From GCA-2737725 sp033763995 (lineage in GTDB: Bacteria > Pseudomonadota > Alphaproteobacteria > Rhodospirillales > Rhodospirillaceae): 64,000 bases of DNA. The stretch covers positions 6,123 to 70,122 of the forward strand of contig JANRJL010000034.1 of NCBI GenBank assembly GCA_033763995.1, in the 5' to 3' direction. Position numbers and translations under genes: made by a program. Shown here piece by piece: positions 43,041 through 50,505 of the stretch (positions are counted from its first letter, which is position 1; each line of letters opens with the position of its first letter). Below the pieces are notes generated by a model, which did no database searches, was not told the origin of the DNA, and saw only the letters and a list, made by a program, of their open reading frames with translations.

Positions 43041-43520
43041 CTAGGGCTTGCTTGGCTCCGGCAAATTGAGTTCGCCCTTGTGCTTGCCGTACCAGCGAAA
43101 CCAGTCGTCCTGCAGCAGGGCCGCTTGGCGCGCGCCGTCGCGGTCTTGCACGGCCAGCGCGCCCACGTACATCGCGGTGCTTTTCTGGAAGACGTCGCGC
43201 CACACCAGCGGCAGGTCGCGGTGAATCCGCGCCAGCATCGGATCGCTCACGGCCTTGGCGGCGGTTGCGGCCTTTTCATACAGCGCCAGCACTTGCTGGG
43301 TCGCCTCGGGATCAAGGGCCCCGCCGAAACGCCGCACCAGGCCGACGGCGGCCTCGACGTCGTAGATCGCCGAACGGAAGGCCTCGGCCTGGGCCCGCTC
43401 GTCGTCCGACCATGACCGCAGGAACCACCCCGTGCCGACGAGCAACGCGGTGACCATGGCGAGCGCGGCGACGATGCGCCCGCGCTCGGTGAGAAAAAAA
43501 GCCATCATGCGGTTGGCCAC
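43041..43520 (-). CDS. Hypothetical membrane-anchored periplasmic protein
   Basis: The protein is 159 aa. One membrane segment near residues 14-34 (GRIVAALAMVTALLVGTGWFL) is followed by a helical, mostly polar domain (VEAAVGLVRRFGG, ATQQVLALYEKAATAAKAV), as in simple sensory or cell-envelope helper proteins. No motif identifies it. It lies 25 bp after the metallo-hydrolase gene and is probably co-transcribed. The GTG at 43520 or the ATGs at 43508/43505 could be the start. Confidence 0.65.
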   Translation of the reverse strand: MANRMMAFFLTERGRIVAALAMVTALLVGTGWFLRSWSDDERAQAEAFRSAIYDVEAAVGLVRRFGGALDPEATQQVLALYEKAATAAKAVSDPMLARIHRDLPLVWRDVFQKSTAMYVGALAVQDRDGARQAALLQDDWFRWYGKHKGELNLPEPSKP

Positions 43521-43545
43521 GCCGCGTTGCGGGCCGCCGGGCGGA

Positions 43546-44466
43546 CTATTTCTTCACGAACCGCGCCAAGTCCTCGTAGGCGCGGGTGGCGAAGACCTTG
43601 CCCTGGTCGGGACGCGGCGCATAAGTCGCGTCGAAGTCCGCCGTGGGGTTGGAGGCCACGAATTGCTCCAGCGTTTGGCCGGCCTTGAGGGCGGCGATGG
43701 TGCGCTTTTCCATGTCCTCCAGCATGGCGATGCTGGCCTTGAGTTCCTCGGGCGTGGACAGCGCGCCGTGGCCGGGGATGATCTGGGTGTCGGCGTTGCT
43801 CGCCGCCAAGATGGTCTTGCGCGCCTTGATCATGCCCGTGAGCGTGCCGCCGCTGGCGGTGTCGACGAAGGGATAAGTCATGCGCGTATAGACGTCGCCG
43901 GTGTGGATGACGTTGGCTTCTTTGAACACGATCATGGCGTCGGTGTCGGTGTGCGCGGCGGGCAGATGGACCATCTGCGTGGTCATGCCGTTGACCCGCA
44001 GCGCACTGGTGTCGGTGAAGGTCAGCACCGGCAGCGCCGCGGCCGGCGACGGATCGAACTTCATGTTCATGGCGGGCATCACCTGGGCCGTGGACATGCG
44101 CTTGAAGGTGTTCTCGTGGGCGATGATGCGCACGCCCGCCTTGCCGAAACCCTCGTTGCCGCCGGTGTGATCGAAATGCCAGTGGGTGTTGAGCGCGTAC
44201 TTGATGGGCTGGGGCGAGATCGCCTTCACCGCCGCCGTGAGCCGGTCGACCATCTCGGCAAATTGCGTGTCGACGATGACCACGCCGTCGTCGCCCGGCA
44301 GCACGGCCAAGTTGCCGCCCGCGCCCATGAACATGTGCACGCCGCCGCGCAAGGGGATGTCCTTGACCTCGGCGGTGCGCGCGAGCTGCGCCTGGGCGGA
44401 CGAAACACCAAGACTCAACGCGAGGGTGAGACCGGCAAACGCGGCGGCGAATTTGATGTGGCCCAT
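43546..44466 (-). CDS. Exported metallo-beta-lactamase-fold hydrolase
   Basis: The protein is 306 aa with AGGAGA before the start. A signal peptide covers about residues 1-26 (ALSLGVSSAQAQ). The metal site is complete: NTHWHFDHTGG, HLPAAHTDTDA, HTGDVY and PGHGAL. It is an MBL-fold hydrolase in the periplasm. The substrate is not set by sequence; relatives include lactonases, glyoxalase II and class B3 beta-lactamases. The long C-terminal helix with LEQFVASNPTADFDATY is an addition seen in a periplasmic MBL group. Confidence 0.85.
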   Translation of the reverse strand: MGHIKFAAAFAGLTLALSLGVSSAQAQLARTAEVKDIPLRGGVHMFMGAGGNLAVLPGDDGVVIVDTQFAEMVDRLTAAVKAISPQPIKYALNTHWHFDHTGGNEGFGKAGVRIIAHENTFKRMSTAQVMPAMNMKFDPSPAAALPVLTFTDTSALRVNGMTTQMVHLPAAHTDTDAMIVFKEANVIHTGDVYTRMTYPFVDTASGGTLTGMIKARKTILAASNADTQIIPGHGALSTPEELKASIAMLEDMEKRTIAALKAGQTLEQFVASNPTADFDATYAPRPDQGKVFATRAYEDLARFVKK

Positions 44467-44606
44467 GGCATTCTCCTGTGACCGAAAGATGAAAGGTTTC
44501 CACGTAACCTCCGCGAGTTCAAGGCTTCACCGCATGAACAAAATTTGCCAAGCGGCATATGACGCTCGGGATTTGGCGGTCGGGCGCGAGTATGCGAGGG
44601 TATGCC

Positions 44607-45881
44607 ATGCCGTCCGAGCCCACCGCCCCCCTTCCTCCGACCCCCCGCCCGCCGCCGGCGTCGCTGTGGGCGCCGCTCAAGATCGTGCCCTTTCGCAACC
44701 TCTACATCGCGCTGTTCATCACCAACATCGGCGGATGGATGAACGGCATCGGCTGTTCGTGGCTGATGACCTCGCTCGACGGATCGGCGCTGATGCTGGG
44801 GCTGGTGCAGGCCTCGTTCACGTTTCCGGGCATCGTGCTGTCGCTGCCGGGCGGCGTGCTGGCCGACCAGTTGGACCGGCGGCGCTACATCTTGGTTCTC
44901 AGTTCCATCATCGGCCTGGTGGCGCTCAATCTGTCGCTCATGACCTGGCTGGGCTGGATCGGGCCCTGGAGCCTCTTGGCCCACACGTTCGCCATGGGCA
45001 TGATCTTCGCGCTGCAGGGCCCCGCCCTGCTCTCGGTGATCCAGGACTTGATCAAGCGCGAGTTGCTGCCCCAGGCGCTGACGCTCAATTCCATCGCCGT
45101 CAATGTCGGCCGCTCGGTGGGCCCGGTGTTCGCCGGCGCGCTCATCGGCGCCTTCGGCGCGGCCAGCGCGTTCCTGGTCAACACGGTGGGCTACGCGGCG
45201 CTGGCCACCTTCTTCCTGCGCCAGCGCAAGCGCGAACTGCGCCAACAAGTGCGTGAAAGTTTCGGCGAAGCCTTGTGGAACGGCCTGCGCTTCGCCATGA
45301 CCGAGCGGCGCTTTCGCGGCATGCTGATCCGCTTCGCGCTGTTTCTCAGCAACGCGAGCGCGCTGTTGGCGCTGATGCCCCTCGTCGCCAAGGTGCAACT
45401 GAACGGCGGGCCCGGCGTGTTCGGCACGCTGGTGACCTGGGTGGGCATCGGCGCGCTGATCGCGGCCTTCGGGCGCTCGCAACTTTCCCCAAGGGTCACG
45501 CCCGACCTCCACGTGCACGCCAGCATCGTCGTCAGCGCGGGCGCCTACGTGGGGCTAGCCTTCGCCGACACGCTGGCCGCCGCGAGCGCGCTCGCCTTCC
45601 TCTACGGCATGGGCTGGACCAACGCGACCATCACGTTCCAAGTCTCCACGCAGCTCGCGTTGCCCGCCGCCATGCGCGGGCGCGGCATCTCGCTGTTCAT
45701 GATGACCTTCGGCCTGGGCATGATGATCGGCGGCGTCTTTTGGGGCGCCATGGCCGACGTCGCCGGCATCAAGTATGCGTTGATCGGCTCGGGCGTTGCC
45801 GCCATGGTCTTTCATGGGCTGTCGTGGCGCATGTCCTTGAATGCGCCGCCCAGCGACGACTTGAATTCGGATCACCAGTAA
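44607..45881 (+). CDS. MFS exporter (EntS/MFS_3-like)
   Basis: The protein is 424 aa from the ATG at 44607, with GAGGG six bases upstream; the ATG at 44592 also is in frame. About 11-12 membrane segments; FITNIGGWMNGIGCSWLMTSL and PGGVLADQLDRRRYILVLSSII carry the MFS signature loop DRRR. This branch (EntS-type) usually pumps siderophores or drugs out. It overlaps the aminotransferase gene by one base (TAATG), suggesting coupling. With two TonB receptors nearby a metallophore role is thinkable but not shown. Confidence 0.87.
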   Translation: MPSEPTAPLPPTPRPPPASLWAPLKIVPFRNLYIALFITNIGGWMNGIGCSWLMTSLDGSALMLGLVQASFTFPGIVLSLPGGVLADQLDRRRYILVLSSIIGLVALNLSLMTWLGWIGPWSLLAHTFAMGMIFALQGPALLSVIQDLIKRELLPQALTLNSIAVNVGRSVGPVFAGALIGAFGAASAFLVNTVGYAALATFFLRQRKRELRQQVRESFGEALWNGLRFAMTERRFRGMLIRFALFLSNASALLALMPLVAKVQLNGGPGVFGTLVTWVGIGALIAAFGRSQLSPRVTPDLHVHASIVVSAGAYVGLAFADTLAAASALAFLYGMGWTNATITFQVSTQLALPAAMRGRGISLFMMTFGLGMMIGGVFWGAMADVAGIKYALIGSGVAAMVFHGLSWRMSLNAPPSDDLNSDHQ

Positions 45882-46981
45882 TGCCGTCCACGCTTTCCCC
45901 GCGCCCTGGAATCGACTCCATCAAGCCCTACGTGCCGGGCCAAACCGTCAGCGCCGAGGGGCGCAGCATCAAGCTCTCCGCCAACGAGTCCGCCCTGGGC
46001 CCGAGCGCCCTGGCGGTGGAGGCCTACCGCGCCGCCGCCGAGCGCATGTTCCGCTACCCCGAGTCCGACGCCGTGGAAATTCGTGCCGCCATCGCGGCGC
46101 ACTACGGCGTGCAAGCCCAGCGCATTCTCATGGGCATCGGCTCCGACGAATTGCTCAGCGCCCTGGTGCGCGCCTACGCAGGGCTCGGCGATGAAGTGCT
46201 TTACCCCACCGCGACGTTTCCCATGTACCGCATTTACGCCGCCGCCACGGGTGCCGCAACCGTGCAAGCGCCCGACCGCGATTACGGCGCCGACATCGAC
46301 GCGCTGCTGGCCAGGGTCACGCCGCGCACCAAAGTCGTGATCATCGCCAATCCCAACAATCCGACCGGGACTTATACGTCCAAGTCCGAACTGGACCGCC
46401 TGCGAGCAGGTTTGCGCGACGACATTCTGCTCATCGTCGACGCGGCCTACGCCGAATACGTCGAGCGCCCCGACTACGACCCCGGCGTTTCATTGGTCGA
46501 GGCCACCACCAACACCGCCATGACGCGCACGTTCTCGAAAATCCACGGCATGGCGGGCTTGCGGCTGGGCTGGTGCTACGCCTGCGAGGACATCATCGGC
46601 GTGGTGGGGCGCATCCGCTCGCCGTTCAATGTGTCCACGCCCGCGCAAGCGGCGGGCATCGCGGCGCTGAAGGACACGGCCTTTCAACGCCGCGTGATCG
46701 AGCACACGCGGCGCTGGCGCGAGACGCTGATCCAACGCCTGAAGGGTTACGGATTGTCGATCACCGGCACCGAGGGCAATTTCGTCAATGTTGGTTTTTC
46801 GGACCAGCCGGGCCGCAAGGCCGCCGACCTCGATGCGCACTTGAAAAGCAAGGGCATCTCGGTGCGGCCCATGGCCATGTTCGGCCTGCCCAACCACCTG
46901 CGCATCACCATCGGCACCGACGACGAGATGCAAGCGCTGATGGACGCGCTGGAGGGGTTTTATGCGGCGGGGAAGGTGTAG
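45881..46981 (+). CDS. hisC: Histidinol-phosphate aminotransferase-type PLP enzyme
   Basis: The protein is 366 aa from the ATG at 45881, which overlaps the MFS stop by one base. Class II aminotransferase motifs are IKLSANESALGPS, NPNNPTGTYTS, VDAAYAEYV and the PLP-lysine site RTFSKIHGMAGLRLGW, with the final RITIGTDDEM. HisC-type enzymes transaminate histidinol phosphate, but many relatives act on aromatic amino acids. It is not in a his operon here, so the paralogue role is likely. Symbol at family level. Confidence 0.85.
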   Translation: MPSTLSPRPGIDSIKPYVPGQTVSAEGRSIKLSANESALGPSALAVEAYRAAAERMFRYPESDAVEIRAAIAAHYGVQAQRILMGIGSDELLSALVRAYAGLGDEVLYPTATFPMYRIYAAATGAATVQAPDRDYGADIDALLARVTPRTKVVIIANPNNPTGTYTSKSELDRLRAGLRDDILLIVDAAYAEYVERPDYDPGVSLVEATTNTAMTRTFSKIHGMAGLRLGWCYACEDIIGVVGRIRSPFNVSTPAQAAGIAALKDTAFQRRVIEHTRRWRETLIQRLKGYGLSITGTEGNFVNVGFSDQPGRKAADLDAHLKSKGISVRPMAMFGLPNHLRITIGTDDEMQALMDALEGFYAAGKV

Positions 46982-46990
46982 GAGCGCGGC

Positions 46991-47251
46991 TTGACTGAAC
47001 ATCCTCACCTGCAGAGTGTGATCCGTTACCGCGTCTTGCGCTGGCTGCTCGCGCCCGTCGTCGCCGTGCACAACTTCGAGGAATGGTTGACGATTCCTAG
47101 TTTTGCCGACACCGCCGCCGATATAGCCGCGCGGTTCAACCTTCCGCTCGCGCTGCCGCCCTGGGAGGCGGTGCAACTGGCACTGGTTCTCGTCACGCTG
47201 GTCCCGGCGTTGATCGTGGCCTGGGCGTCCCTGCATTTGGGGTCAGAGTAA
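46991..47251 (+). pseudogene. HXXEE-domain membrane protein, truncated at a palindromic repeat
   Basis: The reading frame starts at a TTG with AGGAG before it. The sequence includes HNFEEWLT (HXXEE motif) and a membrane segment (VQLALVLVTLVPALIVAWASL). Family members are longer, with several more membrane segments. The frame ends at the TAA inside the left arm of the 24-bp palindrome 47234-47291, and beyond it no continuation of the protein is visible. I infer a deletion or insertion event that removed the 3' half. It begins 9 bp after the aminotransferase gene. Confidence 0.7.
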
Positions 47252-47291
47252 AAATTGAAGTTTTTTACAATTTTTACTCTGACCCCAAATG
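47234..47291. repeat. Perfect 24-bp inverted repeat (REP-like)
   Basis: Each arm is 24 bases (47234-47257 and 47268-47291) around a 10-base loop AAGTTTTTTA. The arms contain GGGGTCAGAGTAAAAATT. Sequences of this type are known as scattered REP-like elements in several proteobacteria. The element replaces the end of the HXXEE gene. Confidence 0.85.
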
Positions 47292-47315
47292 ACCTCGGGG
47301 AAATGCTCCTTCCCC

Positions 47316-48287
47316 CTACGCCTTCAAGAACTTCGCCACTTCTTCCGCCCAGGCCTCGGGCTGCTGGTCGACGATGTCCACGCCGCCGCCTTGCAGCTCG
47401 GCGTAGGCGAAGTCGGGGCGCATCTTCATGGTCTGCTTGGCGTTCTCATAAATCTGGTCGCCGGTGTTGGTGATGATCAGCGTCGGGCGCTTGATCTTCG
47501 GGATCGAGGCGTTGTGGTTGTACAAAAACGCGGCGTGGTGGCCGTACCAGAACGGCCCGTAGCCCATGAAGCGCTCCACGGTGTAGCGCGTGATCAGCCG
47601 TGGGTTCGGCGGCTCGCCACCGGCCGCGTACATGCGGTACCGGCCCATGAAGGCCGCCTGCATGTGCGTGCCGTCGGGCTTGTAGACGAAGTCGATCTCG
47701 CCGCGCTGGTTGCCGTCGAGGAAGCGCTCGCGCTCGGCCTCGGTCATGGGGAACGGCCCGGCGATCACCAGCTTGCGCACGCGCTCGGGGAACTGCTGCT
47801 CCACCTCGGTCGCCACCAGCCCGCCGGTGTGATGGCCCAGCACGTCGACGGTCTTGAGCCCCAAGTGATCGAGCACGGCCGGCACGACCTTGGCCCAGTC
47901 CTCCACCTTCGGCACGAAGGTGGTGACGTCGGAGAAGCCGAAGCCGGGGCAATCAATCGCGATGGGCCGGATGCCGCGATCCATGAGCGGCTTGAAGACG
48001 TTCTCGAACTGGCGCGAGCTCATGGGTGCTTGATGGATCATCACCAGCGGCAGGCCGCCGTTGGCGCCGTCGTGATAATGCACTTGTCCGTAAGGGCCCT
48101 CGGCGTAGCCGCGCTTCATCTTCGGCAGCGTGATCTTCTCCGGCGGCGGGTTGGGCTTGTACTTCACCACCGGCTGGTCTTGCGCCTGCGCGGTACTTGC
48201 CTCGACGGCGGTCGCGGCGGCGGCCCCGGCGGCGGCCAACAGGGTCAAGGCGCGGCGGGAGAGCTTCGGAGTGGCTTCGGTCGTCAT
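47316..48287 (-). CDS. Exported alpha/beta hydrolase-fold protein with His at nucleophile position
   Basis: The protein is 323 aa from the ATG at 48287 with AAGGAC before it. KLSRRALTLLAAAGAAAATA is a Tat-type signal. The fold is that of haloalkane dehalogenase/epoxide hydrolase-type proteins (VMIHQAPMSSRQF, AIDCPGFGFSDVT, PLVMIH). The nucleophile elbow is GHHTGG where GHSxGG is expected, and the last conserved His region reads GGGVDIVDQQPEAW. Catalysis by the standard triad is therefore not possible. A paralogue at 56386 has GFHTGT. The role is unknown. Confidence 0.85.
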   Translation of the reverse strand: MTTEATPKLSRRALTLLAAAGAAAATAVEASTAQAQDQPVVKYKPNPPPEKITLPKMKRGYAEGPYGQVHYHDGANGGLPLVMIHQAPMSSRQFENVFKPLMDRGIRPIAIDCPGFGFSDVTTFVPKVEDWAKVVPAVLDHLGLKTVDVLGHHTGGLVATEVEQQFPERVRKLVIAGPFPMTEAERERFLDGNQRGEIDFVYKPDGTHMQAAFMGRYRMYAAGGEPPNPRLITRYTVERFMGYGPFWYGHHAAFLYNHNASIPKIKRPTLIITNTGDQIYENAKQTMKMRPDFAYAELQGGGVDIVDQQPEAWAEEVAKFLKA

Positions 48288-48401
48288 GGCGTGGGTCCTT
48301 CCGGTTTTTGGAGCATGTAGCGGCGCATATTCGATCAGTGAATTGCGTGGATAACGCGGTAACCGCATTCTTTCCCAAGCCACTGTATGTTATGATTGAT
48401 C

Positions 48402-48775
48402 TATGACCATCGCGGCGCACATGCGCCGCTCGGCATGCGAACTCGCCGCGCGGCGTGACAGTGCCCTTCCGGCGTCCGGCGATGCGCGCGCGCGGCTCCA
48501 GTTTTCCCCACAAGTCCGACAATCCACACTATCCACGCGTCATTGTTTGGTCGCATTTCCACCGACTTGTTTCCTTGGGCCAACCGGTCCCCACTTGTCG
48601 GGGAAATGCTCTGGAATAATTTTTCAAATTTGCGTCCGTTCGCGCCATGAGTCCGCCTGTTATTTTGGAATCCTCCCTGAAATAACAGGTGGAACAGGCA
48701 ACCGTTACGCGCAAATCAGTGCCATTTTTCGGTGTCAGCGCAAAAAATTTGCGCGCGGGATTTGCGGAGTGATGA
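48402..48775. repeat. Composite intergenic repeat, copy 2 (inverse of 40370-40712)
   Basis: Pieces match the block at 40370-40712 in reverse: GCGGCGCACATGCGCCGC near 48412, CCGACAATCCACACTATCCAC, ATTCCAGAGC-type sequence (as CTCTGGAATAAT at 48611), the family A palindrome (CCTGTTATTT 48656-48665 and AAATAACAGG 48680-48689), and GCGCAAAAAATTTGCGCGC near 48740. A RIME-like copy (48551-48609, arms GCATTTCC and GGAAATGC) is embedded, so one element seems inserted in the other. Confidence 0.78.
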
Positions 48776-48838
48776 GCGCATCGAATGGGGAAAACCCAGA
48801 GCGAGTGTCAATGGACTGGGACCGAGAGACAACTCAGG

Positions 48839-48931
48839 TGTCATCCTGGGCTTCATGCCCAGGATCCAGGGCTTTTTGGTTACATCTCAAACAGAACCCC
48901 CTGGACCCTGGGAATAAATCCCAGGGTGACA
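48839..48931. repeat. 33-bp inverted repeat, each arm itself a hairpin
   Basis: Arm 1 (48839-48871) contains CCTGGGC TTCAT GCCCAGG; arm 2 (48899-48931) contains CCCTGGGA ATAAA TCCCAGGG. The arms are imperfect inverses of each other over 33 bases. This is a REP-doublet-type structure downstream of the convergent SDR gene. Such doublets can be mobilised by RAYT transposases, none of which is in the window. Confidence 0.7.
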
Positions 48932-48969
48932 GCCAGAGAAGGACGCGCGTCCGGCGACGACCCGAGGAA

Positions 48970-49749
48970 TCACTTCATCGGATTATTCAGAAAGCGCTCG
49001 ATACGGCCGCGCTGGAAGGCCACGGGGTCCTTGCGGACGGACTCGTGCAGCTCCTGGGCGCCGAGGCCCGCATAGATGTCGTCCTCGCCGCGCTCCACCG
49101 CGGCCAGCACCTCGCGCGCGTGATCGGGCGCGGAGGTTTTGGCATGGGTGCCCTTGGCCGACATGCGGCTTTCCACCGCACCGGTGAACACGCCGTGCAC
49201 CGAGACGTTGCTTTTCATGAGTTCGGCGCGGATGCCGATGGTGGCCAAGGCGAATGCGCCCTTGGCGGCGCTGTAGCTGGAAAATTCCACCACGCAGTAC
49301 ATCGCGCCCACGGAGAGGATGTTGACGATCGCGGCCCCGCCCTCGCGGCTTGCCGCGTTCTTGGTCAGGTGCGGCGCGAAGCCCCGGCACATTTCCACGT
49401 GGGCCCAGAAATCGGTTTCCATCACCTTGCGCGCGTCGCTCAGGTCCGCGGCGGCGATGAAGCGGCGCTCGGCGGCGGTCTCGCTGCCGGCGATGCCGGC
49501 GTTGTTGACCAACAGTTCCACATCGGGCGCCGCCGCGAAAGCCGCCCGGCGCTGGGCGTCATTCGTGATGTCGAGGGTGAGCGGCACGACGCGGGCCGGG
49601 TCCAGCGCGACGATGGCGGCCAGCGTGGCGGGGCGGCGCGCGGCGGCGTAAACCTTGGCCGCGCCCCGCTCCAGCAGCACCTCGACGAAGCCCTTGCCGA
49701 TGCCCTCGTTGGCGCCGGTGACCAGTGCTGCGCAGCCTTTGACGATCAT
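48970..49749 (-). CDS. SDR-family oxidoreductase
   Basis: The protein is 259 aa. Classical features: TGANEGIGKGF, LLVNNAGIAGSE, VNILSVGA and YSAAKGAFALA for the active-site Tyr and Lys. No export signal, unlike the triplet at 7427. The gene stands alone between repeat-rich intergenic stretches. Likely an alcohol or ketone redox enzyme; substrate unknown. Confidence 0.85.
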   Translation of the reverse strand: MIVKGCAALVTGANEGIGKGFVEVLLERGAAKVYAAARRPATLAAIVALDPARVVPLTLDITNDAQRRAAFAAAPDVELLVNNAGIAGSETAAERRFIAAADLSDARKVMETDFWAHVEMCRGFAPHLTKNAASREGGAAIVNILSVGAMYCVVEFSSYSAAKGAFALATIGIRAELMKSNVSVHGVFTGAVESRMSAKGTHAKTSAPDHAREVLAAVERGEDDIYAGLGAQELHESVRKDPVAFQRGRIERFLNNPMK

Positions 49750-49774
49750 GGGGCACCCGGGGGGCTAGAGCCAA

Positions 49775-49868
49775 ATTCGATTGAACTGAGTCACATTACC
49801 TCAATAACTTGTTCTTTTTGGTCGCATTCTCCACGCCAACCGGTTCCCACTTGTCGGGAGAATGCCTT
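49775..49868. repeat. RIME-like palindromic element, copy 4
   Basis: Inverse of copy 1 at 9966-10060 over about 90 bases, including CGATTGAACTGAGTCA, TTGGTCGCATTC and CAACCGGTTCCC. Arms GCATTCTC and GAGAATGC (49824-49865) form the stem. It lies immediately upstream of the SDR gene start on the minus strand. Confidence 0.8.
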
Positions 49869-49969
49869 ATGGACCAATTGTCCGGCCAGTTTAGACATTT
49901 TTAACCAAAGCGGTACAACACTGCAAAAGCAGGGGCTATCGTGGCCCCGACGCCGTCTTGGAGCGGGCC

Positions 49970-50191
49970 ATGGGCGCCCTATTGGAACAGGTCACCAGTT
50001 CGCCGGAGGTTTCGTTGACGCTGATCGTCGACGATCTCATGCGCCGCCATCGCGACTGCTCCGCCGAGGCCCTGCCCGACCCCGACGCGCTGCAAGACTG
50101 GCTCAACGTGCTGGGCAAGCAGTCCATGCCGTTGATCAGCACGCCGGCGGGCCGCGCCAATCTCGAGGCGTGGCTGGACGCGGTGGGCTAA
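49970..50191 (+). CDS. Small hypothetical protein
   Basis: The protein is 73 aa from the ATG at 49970, preceded by TTGGAGCGGGCC with GGAG at good spacing; a TTG at 49958 is in frame. The sequence, with LTLIVDDLMRRHRDC and LDAVG, has no known motif, signal or membrane segment. It is alone between a repeat and the kinase operon. Coding status is moderate. Confidence 0.45.
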   Translation: MGALLEQVTSSPEVSLTLIVDDLMRRHRDCSAEALPDPDALQDWLNVLGKQSMPLISTPAGRANLEAWLDAVG

Positions 50192-50505
50192 ACGCCGCAG
50201 CCACCGAGCGGCTTTTCCACGCGGACCGCGCGCGCATCAGCGGTTTCTCTTTCGCGCGGCAACGCCTGGGTCCGCAACTTCAGTTGACGTGCCCGCCCGC
50301 CGCGCCTCGAAAAATCGCACCTGAGATTGAGCCCGACGGCATTCATGAAATCGTGGGTTTATTTACTGCGCCTAAAGTATCAGATTCGAATGATTCTAAT
50401 TATTTTCCATCTTCTTCCGTTTTGACTCGACACCGAATATCCCGTGAAAGTAAAATACAATCATTGATTGTATTAAGGTTATTATGAATTTGCATTGGAA
50501 GTGCC
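50192..50505. other. Intergenic region upstream of the kinase operon
   Basis: The region becomes AT-rich toward the kinase start. It contains the palindrome at 50454-50474. No gene fits. The first part resembles a leftover frame with no motif. Confidence 0.5.
50454..50474. promoter_or_regulatory. AT-rich 9-bp inverted repeat upstream of the hybrid kinase
   Basis: AATACAATC, spacer ATT, GATTGTATT: a perfect dyad 31 bases before the GTG at 50506. Likely an operator for the three-gene signalling operon; no T-run follows it, so a terminator is unlikely. Confidence 0.5.

Noticed and set aside
48403..50487. 694-codon forward frame
   Set aside because: It runs through the composite repeat and antisense to the SDR gene; no domain is present.
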